Origin: Marinobacterium aestuarii
GTDB lineage: Bacteria; Pseudomonadota; Gammaproteobacteria; Pseudomonadales; Balneatricaceae
DNA length: 64,000 bases
Direction: 5' to 3'
NCBI RefSeq assembly: GCF_001651805.1
Contig: NZ_CP015839.1
Location: 3,286,001 to 3,350,000 of the forward strand
A program made the position numbers and the translations under genes. Below the pieces are notes generated by a model, which was not told the origin of the DNA, did no database searches, and was given only the letters and a program-made list of their open reading frames with translations. Shown here piece after piece: positions 16,862-26,969 of the stretch; the first letter of the stretch is position 1, and every line of letters starts with the position of its first letter.

Positions 16862-17635
16862 CTACAGCATGATGTGATCACCGGCATCCACATAGTGCGT
16901 GCCGCCGGTGATATTCGCCGCCAGATCGCTGGCCAGAAACGCCGCCATGGCGCCGACATCCGCCGGTGTGCCGAGCCGGTGCAGCGGCGCACGGGCGATA
17001 CTGCTGTCCATCAGCTGGTCGAAGTGCGCAATACCAGACCCCGCCCGGGTGGGCATGGGGCCCGGCGAGAGCGCATGCACGCGGATATTTTTGCCGCCAA
17101 GCTCCGCCGCCAGGTAACGCACCGAGCTTTCCAGTGCGGCCTTGATAGGCCCCATCATGTTGTAGTGATCGACCACCTTTTCAGCGCCGTAATAACTCAT
17201 GCTCAGCAGGGTGCCACCCGCCGGCATCAGCGCTTCGGCCAGGCGGGCGGCACGAATAAACGAATGACAGGAAATATCCATGGCCCGGGCAAAGCCGCCG
17301 GCGGATGAATCCAGCAGCCTGCCGTGCAGCTCATCCAGCGGCGACCAGGCAATGGAGTGCACTACAAAATCGATGCTGCCCCAGCGCTCCCCGGCGGCCC
17401 TGAACAGCGCCTCCAGCTCGTCGGCTTTGGCAACATCACAGGCCTGAAATATTTTGGCCTCCAGCTTCTCTGCCAGGGGCGCAACATGGGGCCGCGCTTT
17501 TTCATTCTGATAACTGATACACAGCTGCGCGCCCGCCTGGCCCAGCGCCATGGCACAGCCAAATGCGATGCTCTGAGCGTTCGCCACCCCCAGAACAACG
17601 CCCTTCTTGCCACTCAGATCGATCGAAAGACTCAT
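16862..17635 (-). CDS. Enoyl-[acyl-carrier-protein] reductase-like SDR (FabI family)
   Basis: A 257-residue short-chain dehydrogenase with the divergent FabI-type features: GVANAQSIAFG (16-26) in place of the classical glycine motif, and active-site Y158 and K165 in the Y-X6-K spacing (HYNMMGPIK) characteristic of FabI. The C-terminal TGGTHYVDAG is also typical. FabI reduces the enoyl-ACP intermediate with NADH. It stands alone, ending only 5 bp from the convergent LacI gene, and not in a fatty-acid operon. It could be a secondary, possibly biocide-tolerant FabI, or an SDR recruited to another enoyl substrate. Confidence 0.82.
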   Translation of the reverse strand: MSLSIDLSGKKGVVLGVANAQSIAFGCAMALGQAGAQLCISYQNEKARPHVAPLAEKLEAKIFQACDVAKADELEALFRAAGERWGSIDFVVHSIAWSPLDELHGRLLDSSAGGFARAMDISCHSFIRAARLAEALMPAGGTLLSMSYYGAEKVVDHYNMMGPIKAALESSVRYLAAELGGKNIRVHALSPGPMPTRAGSGIAHFDQLMDSSIARAPLHRLGTPADVGAMAAFLASDLAANITGGTHYVDAGDHIML

Positions 17636-17822
17636 GCTTTGTCCCTTGGTGCTTTGCCGTTATACCCTGCCATCACCCGCGCGCCTCAGCTCGATAGAGG
17701 ATTTGAGGAATGCAGCCTGAAGGAATGTCAGAAGGTTAAATACAGGCAGGATGCCGCAGAACCCAAGCCGGCGTACTGATGCAGATCATGCCAGCTGCCG
17801 ATGACAGGCAAATATCGGGGGA

Positions 17823-19145
17823 TTAACTACAGGCCCCATCCAGCACCAGCAGCGTGCCGATGCGACGACCCCGCTGCACTATGGCTTGCCTCAACTGGGA
17901 TGCCAGCCAGGGTGGAGGGACGCCAGCACTTTGGCTGTCGTCATCCAGATCCAGCGCCCCAAGGCGCGTCTGGGGGCTGAGCTCGAACGCGCTATCCAGC
18001 GCCTTGAGCAGCGGGTGCGCCAGGCCATTGGCCCGCACCAGACGCCCGCGCCTGTCGAACGCCAGCAGACCCTGTTCCCTCCAGCGCCCAAAGAGTGTCC
18101 GGCTGCTCTGCAGCACCTGCTCCCGGGAGCTGAAATAGGCCGCGGCAAGGTTTGCCTCAATCAGCCTTGCGGCATTCATGGCAAACTCCAGCGCATTACG
18201 CTGATAGGTTTCCGTCAGACCCGACAGGTCTACCGCGCCTATAATACGGCCGTCATGAGGATCATGAATCACATCAGCAGAACAGGTGAAGCGCTTGATC
18301 CCGCTACAGAAATGCTCTGCGCCATAGAGCTGAACCGCCTCCCCTGCCGCCAGCGCCGTGCCTATGGCATTGGTGCCCACGGCCTCCTCGCTCCAGAGCC
18401 CGCCGGGCACCAGATTCACATCCTGGGCTACATGCCGGCTACGCTGTTCACCGGCTACATCCAGGATCAGGCCATTTTCATCCGTCAGCAGAATCACACT
18501 CTTTGTGCTGTTAAGAAGCTCCTGCGCCCGCTGCAACACTGGGTAGGCGGCATCGCGCAGATCCGCCTGGCGATAACGGCGGTACTCCATCTGATCAGGG
18601 TCGGCACCAAGGGGGGCATGGCCCAGCTGCGGATCAATGCAGGATGCATGGCAACGGAGCCAGGAGTCCTCCACCACCGGCCGAATGGCTTCATCGGCAT
18701 AATCCTGGCCCAGCATGAAGCGCTCCCACAGATCCAGCAGGCGATGATGATGCAGCGGGTTACTCAGTTTACGGGAGGCGCAGCGCAGATCCTTGCTGGC
18801 CTGGGCGGCCTGGGCACGGGTAAAAAACTGTCCCTGGCGCATAAAGCCCGCCACTATGCCGGATTTGACCGCCGTGACTCGACCACTGTCGAGCCTCGCC
18901 AGCACCAGCTCAGGCGGCAGTCCATCCAGCAAATGCATGGGAGCGGGCTGCCCGTTGGCGAAACAGGACGGGTGTACCGCGCCGGTTTCCATATCGTAAA
19001 ACGCCGGACTGAACCCCAGACTGCGGTTTTCATCGCTGACCCCGCCGCTGCCGCGAAAAACCTCGTTCTGCAGCCGCAGCGCAGCCGGTGTCAGTTCGAT
19101 CTTGGGAATAGTGGAACCTGCCGTATGCACGGCCTTGGCAACCAT
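17823..19145 (-). CDS. GAF-domain regulatory protein resembling the sensory half of AcoR-type activators
   Basis: A 440-residue protein. Residues about 30-115 form a conserved N-terminal segment (SCFANGQPAPMHLLDGLP). Residues 205-335 are a GAF sensor domain with the hallmark WSEEAVGTNAIGTAL (251-265). A short PAS-like tail follows. In AcoR-type activators this is followed by a sigma-54 AAA+ domain and a Fis-type HTH; here the frame simply stops, with no such domains in the 187 bp downstream. It is either a genuine stand-alone sensor or a truncated activator. Immediately upstream lies the GCCGTAA heptamer array. Confidence 0.72.
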   Translation of the reverse strand: MVAKAVHTAGSTIPKIELTPAALRLQNEVFRGSGGVSDENRSLGFSPAFYDMETGAVHPSCFANGQPAPMHLLDGLPPELVLARLDSGRVTAVKSGIVAGFMRQGQFFTRAQAAQASKDLRCASRKLSNPLHHHRLLDLWERFMLGQDYADEAIRPVVEDSWLRCHASCIDPQLGHAPLGADPDQMEYRRYRQADLRDAAYPVLQRAQELLNSTKSVILLTDENGLILDVAGEQRSRHVAQDVNLVPGGLWSEEAVGTNAIGTALAAGEAVQLYGAEHFCSGIKRFTCSADVIHDPHDGRIIGAVDLSGLTETYQRNALEFAMNAARLIEANLAAAYFSSREQVLQSSRTLFGRWREQGLLAFDRRGRLVRANGLAHPLLKALDSAFELSPQTRLGALDLDDDSQSAGVPPPWLASQLRQAIVQRGRRIGTLLVLDGACS

Positions 19146-19291
19146 GAAGTCTCCTGGCCCTGGGGCCCGGTAGCCGGGTTAGCGCGACCTGTACGTCCGT
19201 ATTGTGGCGTCGCCAGATGTCTGCGGGCGCGCACTGCGCAGCCCGAAATTCAGCCTGCCTTGAGTATAGCGCGCATCGGTTGGGGATTTGG

Positions 19292-19416
<125 letters not shown>

Positions 19417-19444
19417 GATTAGGGTAGAAGCTAATGCCCTGCAT

Positions 19445-19448
19445 ACAA
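19445..19448. repeat. Target-site duplication of IS5 copy 1 (ACAA)
   Basis: ACAA immediately left of the element is repeated immediately right of it (20737-20740), showing a transposition event rather than passive inclusion. Confidence 0.8.
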
Positions 19449-20736
19449 GGGCACCTCGAAAAACCTCGCCGACCAGCGGTACCCTTGGGTAAAATTCACA
19501 GCGTCTGATACAGCCATGGACTGATACCGATGAAGAAGCCACGCAGCGCCCTCAAGACCGATTTGTTTGCCGCCGATCAGCACCGGGAGAAGATCGACCG
19601 CCTGGGCGATCCGCTGGCGGAGATCAATCTGCACATCGACTTTTCTGCCCTGGCGGCGGCCGTTGATCAAGTTGCGCCGCGTCCGGTCAGCTCGCAGGGT
19701 GGCAGGCCTCCCTTCCCGACGGAGACGATGGTGCGAATTCTGGTACTCAAACGGCTATACAACCTGTCCGACGAGCAGATGGAATACCAACTGCTGGACC
19801 GCATGAGTTACCAGCGCTTTTGCGGACTCACGCAGATCAGTAATATTCCGGACCGCACCACGATCTGGACATTTGAGAACCGGATCGGTGAAGCCGGCGC
19901 CAGAGCCCTGTTTGACGGTGTAGCGGATCAACTGATGCGCCGGGGCTATATTGCGCGCGGCGGTCAAATTATCGATGCGACCCTGGTCCCTGCGCCCAAA
20001 CAGCGTATTCGCAGTCATGAAAAAGACATCATTGAGCAACAGGCTACGCCCGCCGACTGGAAGCCGGCCCAGCGCCGCCAGAAGGATGTGGATGCCACCT
20101 GGACCAAGAAGCATGGCAAGAGTCACTTCGGTTACAAGCTGTCGATCAATGTCGACAAGCGCTATAAGGTGATCCGCGCTATTGAGACCAGCACCGCCTC
20201 GGTGCATGACAGCCGCCACTTCGAGCAGGTACTTGACCCCTATAACACCAGCCAGAATGTCTACGCCGATCGTGGCTATGCCAGCCAGGCGCGGGAAGCG
20301 GATCTCAGGCAGCGTGGCAATCGCCCTGAAATTCAACGCAAAGGGGCGCGTAACCGCCCACTGTCCGACTGCCAGAAACGACGCAACCATCGCATCGCCA
20401 AGATCCGCGCCCGGGTAGAACATGTGTTCGGGGCAATCGACCAGATGGGAGGTATGCTGATTCGAACCATCGGCCAGGCCCGGGCGAACGTTAAGATGAC
20501 GCTGATGGCGACCTGCTACAACCTGAAGCGGTTGGTGTATTTACGCAGAGCCGGAATCGAAGCCTTCTGATGGCCACCGTAGGTCGAATCGCGCCCAGTA
20601 GGCCTGATTCGACCTAAGAGTAGGCATCAAACTGAGTAACTAAACTTTCACCTCGTCGAGAAATTGACCCTGCTTTTGTCGTCACCGTAGGGTCGTTACT
20701 AAATTTACCGAAAATCATCGGTTAATCGAGGTGCCC
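19449..20736 (+). mobile_element. IS5-family insertion sequence, copy 1
   Basis: A complete 1288-bp element. The left end begins GGGCACCTCGAAAAACC; the right end, read in reverse, begins GGGCACCTCGATTAACC, giving terminal inverted repeats of about 17 bp. It is flanked by 4-bp ACAA duplications and carries one transposase gene. It is nearly identical to the element at 61967-63253. Confidence 0.93.
19530..20570 (+). CDS. IS5-family transposase (copy 1)
   Basis: A 346-residue DDE transposase. The N-terminal DUF772-type domain contains GGRPPFPTETMVRILVLK and LSDEQMEYQL. Catalytic residues are in IIDATLVPAPKQ (first Asp), YADRGYAS (second Asp) and RVEHVFG (Glu). The frame is intact. It differs from copy 2 by only about ten residues, so both were acquired or duplicated recently. 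Confidence 0.95.
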   Translation: MKKPRSALKTDLFAADQHREKIDRLGDPLAEINLHIDFSALAAAVDQVAPRPVSSQGGRPPFPTETMVRILVLKRLYNLSDEQMEYQLLDRMSYQRFCGLTQISNIPDRTTIWTFENRIGEAGARALFDGVADQLMRRGYIARGGQIIDATLVPAPKQRIRSHEKDIIEQQATPADWKPAQRRQKDVDATWTKKHGKSHFGYKLSINVDKRYKVIRAIETSTASVHDSRHFEQVLDPYNTSQNVYADRGYASQAREADLRQRGNRPEIQRKGARNRPLSDCQKRRNHRIAKIRARVEHVFGAIDQMGGMLIRTIGQARANVKMTLMATCYNLKRLVYLRRAGIEAF

Positions 20737-20928
20737 ACAAGTCAATTCCTGCTGGCACGACTGACTCAAATGGGGCAATATCAGCTCACTAGGGATTACA
20801 GGCTGGCGGATACTACCGCTGCAAAACTCGAAAAAGCGCAAGATCATTTTCAACGGAGGAAGATGGCTGTGAATTCTAAAATATATATTATATTCAGTTA
20901 CTTAGCCTTTCTTCGCACTACCCTGATC

Positions 20929-20944
20929 TGCGCGTAAACGCGCA
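20929..20944. other. Hairpin TGCGCGT-AA-ACGCGCA
   Basis: Perfect 7-bp arms between the IS right end and the GIY-YIG gene. No T-run. The surrounding 253 bp hold no convincing gene. Confidence 0.4.
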
Positions 20945-20989
20945 TGCGCAGTATTAAAATATTGGGCACCAAAAACGGAACGTATATAA

Positions 20990-21838
20990 ATGCCGTCAGC
21001 TACGATAAAACTGTTCTTAATCTACGGCGATTCAAAGCGGCTGCGTACCGCTGAATTATCGAACTGGAGTGGAAAAGCGGTTGGTGCCCCGCGCACAGAA
21101 TTGGACGAATTGTTGGCCCGCGAAGAACTGCTCCAATCAGGCGTCTATATCCTTACTGGCTATAACCCCGCATCCGGCGCTCCACTTGCATATATCGGTG
21201 AAGCTGAGGTTTTGAAGGATCGGTTAAAGGCCCACAAGAGCAAAGAATTTTGGGTGCAGGCCACCGTATTTATCAGCAAAGATGAAAACCTCACCAAATC
21301 TCACATCCGCTACCTCGAGGGGCGGCTTATTGAAGAGGCGAAGTCAGCCGCGCGTTACGACCTAGACAACGGCCAGGCCAGTGGTTCTCGGTTGCCAGAG
21401 TCGGATCGTGAAGATATGGAGATTTTTCTCAGCAAGATTCAGCAGCTTCTGCCAGTGCTGGGGTCGGAATTATTAACGCCGGTTGTAAATCGCACAGCTG
21501 AACCGTCTGAAAATCACGAACAACTTGTCTGCGCCATCAAGGGTATCGAAGCGCACGGGGAACAGACATCTAGTGGTTTCGTCATCTTCAAAGGCTCTCG
21601 GGCAGTGCTGGCGGATCGCCCATCGGCTGCAATTCAGCACCCTTTTGTTGTAACACTTCGTCAAAAGTTGGTTGCGGAAGGCGTGCTAGTCGAAGATGGC
21701 AGCAGCTACTTATTTACCAAAGACACCGAATTTACAAGCCCAAGCTCCGCCGCCGCTGTGGTTCACGGTGGCGGTGCCAATGGCCTTATTGCATGGAAAA
21801 ACGCACAAGGGCAAACGCTGAAAGGCTTGGGAGCCTAG
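20990..21838 (+). CDS. GIY-YIG nuclease-domain protein with C-terminal DUF4357-like domain
   Basis: A 282-residue protein. The GIY-YIG fold spans residues about 50-125: GVY (51-53), YIG (68-70), R79 in the following helix and E110 (RYLEGRLIEEA) are the expected catalytic positions. The C-terminal region (about 225-280, SPSSAAAVVHGGGANGLIAWKN) matches the DUF4357 type found beside restriction-modification and other nuclease proteins. The likely activity is DNA cleavage or nicking. It follows an IS element and precedes an AT-rich gene of unknown function 55 bp downstream, so a defence or mobile-element role is plausible but unproven. Confidence 0.82.
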   Translation: MPSATIKLFLIYGDSKRLRTAELSNWSGKAVGAPRTELDELLAREELLQSGVYILTGYNPASGAPLAYIGEAEVLKDRLKAHKSKEFWVQATVFISKDENLTKSHIRYLEGRLIEEAKSAARYDLDNGQASGSRLPESDREDMEIFLSKIQQLLPVLGSELLTPVVNRTAEPSENHEQLVCAIKGIEAHGEQTSSGFVIFKGSRAVLADRPSAAIQHPFVVTLRQKLVAEGVLVEDGSSYLFTKDTEFTSPSSAAAVVHGGGANGLIAWKNAQGQTLKGLGA

Positions 21839-21893
21839 GCGCCCAACAGATCGTTTAAGCGGACGATATGCATAAAAAAGGATCACATAGAAG

Positions 21894-22850
21894 ATGGAAT
21901 CTCCAAGAAAAATTGAGCTTCATTATTATTTTTCTGACATGAGTCATTCAATGAATGCTTTAGTTAGAAATAAGTGCGAAGCCGAATTCATCGCTGTTGC
22001 TATTGAAGTAGCAGAAATTCTTGGAATTAATTTAGAGTTAGACTGTGAAGCTCTTCAAGAAGGTGGCATTCGTGAAGTATGGAAGGCCCTTGGAGATAAT
22101 AGCGTTCAAATAGCGTTATTAATATCTGCGCTAGCTTTAATTTTGTCAGTTATTCCACACACAGATCAAGAATTGATTGATTTGCAAAAGGAAGATTTAC
22201 GACTTTCCATCGAACAACGAAAACAAGCATTAGGAAAAATAAAAGAAGACATAGAAAACAAAAAAATCACATCGGAGACCATTGAAACTGCTGTAAGAGT
22301 TGCATCTAGAAGCTATAAGGTGGTTACTAGGAAATCCAATTTTTACAAAATACTCTCCAACTATGAGAAGGTAACCCAAGTAGGTTATAGTGAATTGAGC
22401 TCAGATGGAAGGCGTCTTTCAGATGAAAGGGTTGTTAATAGAGTTGATTTCCAAAAGTTTATACTTACATCACAAGATTTAAAACCGCGTAAAGACAGCT
22501 CAGCCTATATTGAAATAGTGGCTCCCGTCCTAACCGATGGAAAGGCAAAATGGAAAGGCATATATGATGACCAGTCTATAAATTTTTCTATGAATGACCA
22601 TGAATTTAAGCGCGCTGTAGTTTCAAAGCTATTGTCTTTTAAAAACGGTGATGGAATCATTTGTGTATTGCTGGTACATAAAAAGGTAGATGAGCTCGGT
22701 GAAATTGTAACATCTGGATATTCTGTAGAGGTTGTTTTGGAAAATATACACTCAGGCGTATCTGGTAAAACTGCTCAAGGAAAAAAATATAGCCAAGCCA
22801 AAAAAATGTCAGATGGTCAAGGAGATATGTTTGGACCAAACAATACCTAA
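21894..22850 (+). CDS. Unrecognised membrane-anchored protein in AT-rich DNA
   Basis: A 318-residue protein I cannot assign to a named family. An N-terminal alpha/beta segment (about 1-65, ending in EGGIREVWK) is followed by one hydrophobic helix (VQIALLISALALILSVI, about 72-88). Then comes a charged, probably coiled-coil stretch (about 95-125, rich in E, K and Q) and a C-terminal mixed domain. Base composition is visibly more AT-rich than all catabolic genes in the window, and codon use differs (many AAA, ATA, TTA), indicating recent transfer. It lies 55 bp after the GIY-YIG gene on the same strand, so the two may be co-transcribed. Sensor or effector of a defence system is one possibility. 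Confidence 0.75.
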   Translation: MESPRKIELHYYFSDMSHSMNALVRNKCEAEFIAVAIEVAEILGINLELDCEALQEGGIREVWKALGDNSVQIALLISALALILSVIPHTDQELIDLQKEDLRLSIEQRKQALGKIKEDIENKKITSETIETAVRVASRSYKVVTRKSNFYKILSNYEKVTQVGYSELSSDGRRLSDERVVNRVDFQKFILTSQDLKPRKDSSAYIEIVAPVLTDGKAKWKGIYDDQSINFSMNDHEFKRAVVSKLLSFKNGDGIICVLLVHKKVDELGEIVTSGYSVEVVLENIHSGVSGKTAQGKKYSQAKKMSDGQGDMFGPNNT

Positions 22851-22956
22851 CAAACGCATGTTGCTATCCTCTACGCAGCGGTACCTGGGGTAAGGGCTGG
22901 TATCATACCGAAGGGGCAAAAGCACGATTTGACCCTATTAACTCGCAGTGCAGCAC

Positions 22957-22987
22957 GTAGGTTGGGATGAGGAACGAATCCCAACAT
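22957..22987 (+). repeat. 31-bp inverted repeat, left copy
   Basis: Starts GTAGGTTGGGATGAGG and ends AACGAATCCCAACAT. Within itself it folds as GTTGGGAT...ATCCCAAC. It is exactly repeated, inverted, at 23236-23266, leaving 248 bp between. Its make-up resembles REP-type hairpin sequences. Confidence 0.88.
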
Positions 22988-23235
22988 TAAATAAAAAGCC
23001 GAGGTGACCGCGTATCATATGGAGGTAGTACGAACTATCGGCGCTCACTGCATGCTGGGGAACTTATTTTTCACCGTCAATATCGCTGAACGAAAGCAGG
23101 ACCTGTAGGATACACATATCGAAGTCTCTGTTCGGCGTTACGCATTGATAAGCAGCGACATCCGTTTAATATAGATGACATTATTAATCCAATTTATCGA
23201 TTTTTCTAGTGACAAAATTGTCAAGGGCGTCAAGC

Positions 23236-23266
23236 ATGTTGGGATTCGTTCCTCATCCCAACCTAC
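23236..23266 (-). repeat. 31-bp inverted repeat, right copy
   Basis: Exact reverse complement of 22957-22987 over all 31 bases. The pair could form a large cruciform or be the ends of a small non-autonomous element. Confidence 0.88.
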
Positions 23267-23933
23267 AGTTTTTTTTGGCTTAAGCCACTATTAAAATTCC
23301 TATTTTTCAGCCGTAACTCGCAAGGAAAGAGTTACAGAAAATATCGCCAATCACTTCCAGAGCGTTTACGCTACCACCCCTCTCCCGTTAGAAGCCGACG
23401 AGCACTGGGAGTATTTTCCGATCAGGCCCGGCAGGGGCGAGGCATGGATGCCGAGCCGCCGATGCGGCACAGGGAAGTGCCGTCAGCGGTGCCCGGAAAA
23501 TAATTCCAGCGCGCAGTGTCACGGCTTCTTCGGGCGTGCTTTCTTTTGCTTACTTTTATTTGCACGAGCAAAGAAAAGTGAGTCGCCGAAAGGCGAAATA
23601 AGGATTATCCGACAACAATAACACTTCATGAATCTGGCATTTTTAGAATAGCCCAGTGCAACCCCTCTGTTGGGTTACGCTCCTTCGGAGCTTCACGCAA
23701 CCTACCCGGCTGCGATTCTAGCCTGATGCAAGCGTTTGACAGCGCCATCGCTTCATAAGGCGCGCAATGAATCGTCGCAAGGAACAGCGTTCGCCCGGGG
23801 GCCGGGCTCCTACGGTTCGGGCAGCGCCCGAAGAATAACGGGGGCAGCATACCTATTTACCAGTTCATCTATGTCCGCTCCGTGCCGACAACAAACCACA
23901 GCCACCAACGCAGTCAATAAAAACCATAAAACC

Positions 23934-23972
23934 CCACCAAAAAAAGGGCGATGAGTGTACTCATCGCCCTTT
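23934..23972 (-). terminator. Terminator of the inositol-type leftward operon
   Basis: A perfect 14-bp stem (AAAGGGCGATGAGT at 23943-23956 with its complement at 23959-23972) and a 2-nt centre, followed on the minus strand by a seven-T run. It lies 80 bp beyond the stop of the isomerase gene at 24053. Confidence 0.85.
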
Positions 23973-24052
23973 CTATTTACCGGAATATTATTTACCGGCC
24001 TAGCCCGCTCTCACCCCCTTAACGGCAAGCGCATCACAGCCTCACTATTAAA

Positions 24053-24877
24053 TCAGGCCGCATCCAGCCGCTGGCTGATATAACGAATGCTCTGCTCCAG
24101 CGCGACCAAAGGCTCCGCCAGACCGGTGACTTCGCTTGAGAAGGGCTCAAACGAAATATAACCGCTGTAGCCGCCCGCGAGCAGCGCCCGGATCTGGCCA
24201 ACATTGCCCAGGCGATCTTTGGGCCCCACCAGAACACGGTGGCCATCCAGCATGTCATTGAAGGAAATGGCGACATCCTCCACACCGGAGATATGTACCA
24301 GCCCGGTATGCTGCGGGAAGAATTCGGTTTCAGCCGCGCCCTGGTGGTGGAAGGTATCATGCACCAGACCAAAGCGGTCTTCGGCATCCAGTGCCTTGAT
24401 CGCCGCCACGGCATCCTGTTTCAGGCGCAGTGAGGAGATTGGAAAGCCCAGCGGCTCAACAAAGCCCTTGAGGTTGTATTTTTCCAGGATCGGTTTGATC
24501 GCTGTCAGTGCTTCCAGCAGACCGGCCGCTTTCTGCGCGTCTGTGGCCTTATAGGCGCCATCGTTCAACGGGCACATTACCAGACCCTTGGCGCCGCAGG
24601 CGCTGGCCAGCTGAGCCAGGTTTTCGGCCGCTTCTGCCCGTTCCTCGTTCCAGATATTGAACGGATAGAGCGCATTGATGCTGAGAATCTCGATATCGAG
24701 TTCTTCTGCCCTGGCACCGATGGCGCGGGCGTTTTCCAGCTCAGTGACGCTGTTGTGCTGCACATCGTTGCGCAGTTCAACCGCCTTGAGACCCAGCGCC
24801 TTGGCGGCGTCGAGCAACTCGAACGCCGTCATGGACGGTGCGACCATATGGTTAAGGGAGAATTTCAGTGGCTGCAT
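24053..24877 (-). CDS. Sugar-phosphate isomerase/epimerase-like TIM-barrel protein (IolI/inosose isomerase type)
   Basis: A 274-residue AP-endonuclease-2/xylose-isomerase-like TIM barrel. Metal-binding positions of the family are apparent in GFVEPLGFP, LVHDTFHHQG, VHISGVED and the C-terminal FEPFSSEV. The start was set at the ATG at 24877, which has AGGA 9 nt upstream, instead of a TTG at 24895. It is 92 bp downstream of the IolG-like gene. In inositol catabolism such proteins isomerise inosose to its epimer, so an IolI-like role is the best guess. It is the last gene before a strong terminator. Confidence 0.85.
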   Translation of the reverse strand: MQPLKFSLNHMVAPSMTAFELLDAAKALGLKAVELRNDVQHNSVTELENARAIGARAEELDIEILSINALYPFNIWNEERAEAAENLAQLASACGAKGLVMCPLNDGAYKATDAQKAAGLLEALTAIKPILEKYNLKGFVEPLGFPISSLRLKQDAVAAIKALDAEDRFGLVHDTFHHQGAAETEFFPQHTGLVHISGVEDVAISFNDMLDGHRVLVGPKDRLGNVGQIRALLAGGYSGYISFEPFSSEVTGLAEPLVALEQSIRYISQRLDAA

Positions 24878-24969
24878 GGATTTTATCCTGGGCAAATGTA
24901 TCCGGCGCCCTCTTAAGTGCGAGGCTCAGCGCCGGATAACACAGATGAATGTAAGGGAAAGCCCGCGGC

Positions 24970-26001
<1,032 letters not shown>

Positions 26002-26072
26002 TTATTGGTATTTTTTTAAGCGTGCGGGCACCCTTTAGGGCGCCCATATGGAACGGATGCATGGTGGATCTG

Positions 26073-26969
26073 TTACTTGAAATACTTGTCGACGTAGCGC
26101 TGCATTTCATCACGCATGTAGCGCGATGAGGCTTCGGCCCGTTCTTCCCAGGCGAACACGCAGCTCGACAGCACGCCATCGAAGCCGATCTCGCTCAGGG
26201 TGCTGAAGAAGACATCCCAGTCGATCTCGCCCTCTCCCATGTCCAGATGCTGATGCACCCGTGCCTGGGAGCCCGGCGGATTGACGATGTAGCGCAGATT
26301 CGACGAGGCCTTGTGATTGAAGGTATCGGCGACGCGGGCATGCACCAGATTGCCCTGGGTGGCGCGGATCGTTTCGGCCAGGTCATCACCGTAATAAAAA
26401 GAGTGCGGCGCTATATAGGAGCACTTCAGCGCCTTGGAATTGATGGTCTTGACGATCTCCACGGCGGGATCCATGGTCTCGATCCAGTCTTCCGGGTGCG
26501 GTTCAACGCTGAGCGTAAGCCCTTCACGCTCCAGGATCGGCACCAGTACATCCATGGAGCGCCAGAAGGCATTCTCGCAGGCTTCAGCGCTATGCCGCCC
26601 TTCCCGGTCAGCGGCTGAACGCTCCGGCGAGGCGCCACGGCCGAACTCGGAAATCAGCAAGGGAGCGTCCATCTCGACGGCGATTTCGATGGTGCGCTTC
26701 CAGTTGTCCATCGCCATTTCCCACTCGTCCTGGTAGGGGCTGGACCAGCGATACATGGGCTGCAGGGTCGCCAGGCCCACACTGTGATCCTTCATGGCCT
26801 TCTTGAAAGCCTGGATGCGCTCTGGGTACACACGCGGGCGTGTCCACCATTGCAGAAAATCCGCCCGCGGCGACAGTTCGATGTGCTCGTAACCCAGCTC
26901 TGCCGTAAGGCGGCAGATGTCGGGCAACGACAGGTGACGGTGCATGTAAGGATCAAGGGCGATTTTCAT
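26073..26969 (-). CDS. Second TIM-barrel sugar isomerase/epimerase-like protein
   Basis: A 298-residue xylose-isomerase-like TIM barrel, first gene of the leftward operon that continues into iolG. Candidate metal ligands lie in SVEPHPEDW, ARVADTFNHK, HQHLDMGEGEIDW and the C-terminal SSCVFAWEERAEAS. The GEGEIDWDVFF motif is common to IolE/IolI- and sugar-phosphate-epimerase-type proteins. It is not close to the other isomerase at 24053, so the two probably act on successive intermediates. Confidence 0.82.
   Translation of the reverse strand: MKIALDPYMHRHLSLPDICRLTAELGYEHIELSPRADFLQWWTRPRVYPERIQAFKKAMKDHSVGLATLQPMYRWSSPYQDEWEMAMDNWKRTIEIAVEMDAPLLISEFGRGASPERSAADREGRHSAEACENAFWRSMDVLVPILEREGLTLSVEPHPEDWIETMDPAVEIVKTINSKALKCSYIAPHSFYYGDDLAETIRATQGNLVHARVADTFNHKASSNLRYIVNPPGSQARVHQHLDMGEGEIDWDVFFSTLSEIGFDGVLSSCVFAWEERAEASSRYMRDEMQRYVDKYFK

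Larger units (their letters stand above)
22851..23933. other. About 1.1 kb non-coding repeat-rich block
   Basis: No convincing gene is seen. It contains a pair of 31-bp inverted repeats (22957-22987, 23236-23266). It also has a segment at about 23540-23610 with GCAAAGAAAAGTGAGTCGCC next to CTTTCTTTTGC (an imperfect inverted pair), and a further hairpin-forming stretch at 23660-23712 (GTTGGGTTACGC...GCAACCTAC). From memory such pieces resemble intergenic repeats common in gammaproteobacteria. Confidence 0.6.

Noticed and set aside
23736-23954. Small frame in the repeat-rich non-coding block, and similar frames at 23626-23850
   Set aside because: They overlap repeat sequence and a terminator and show no protein-like features.
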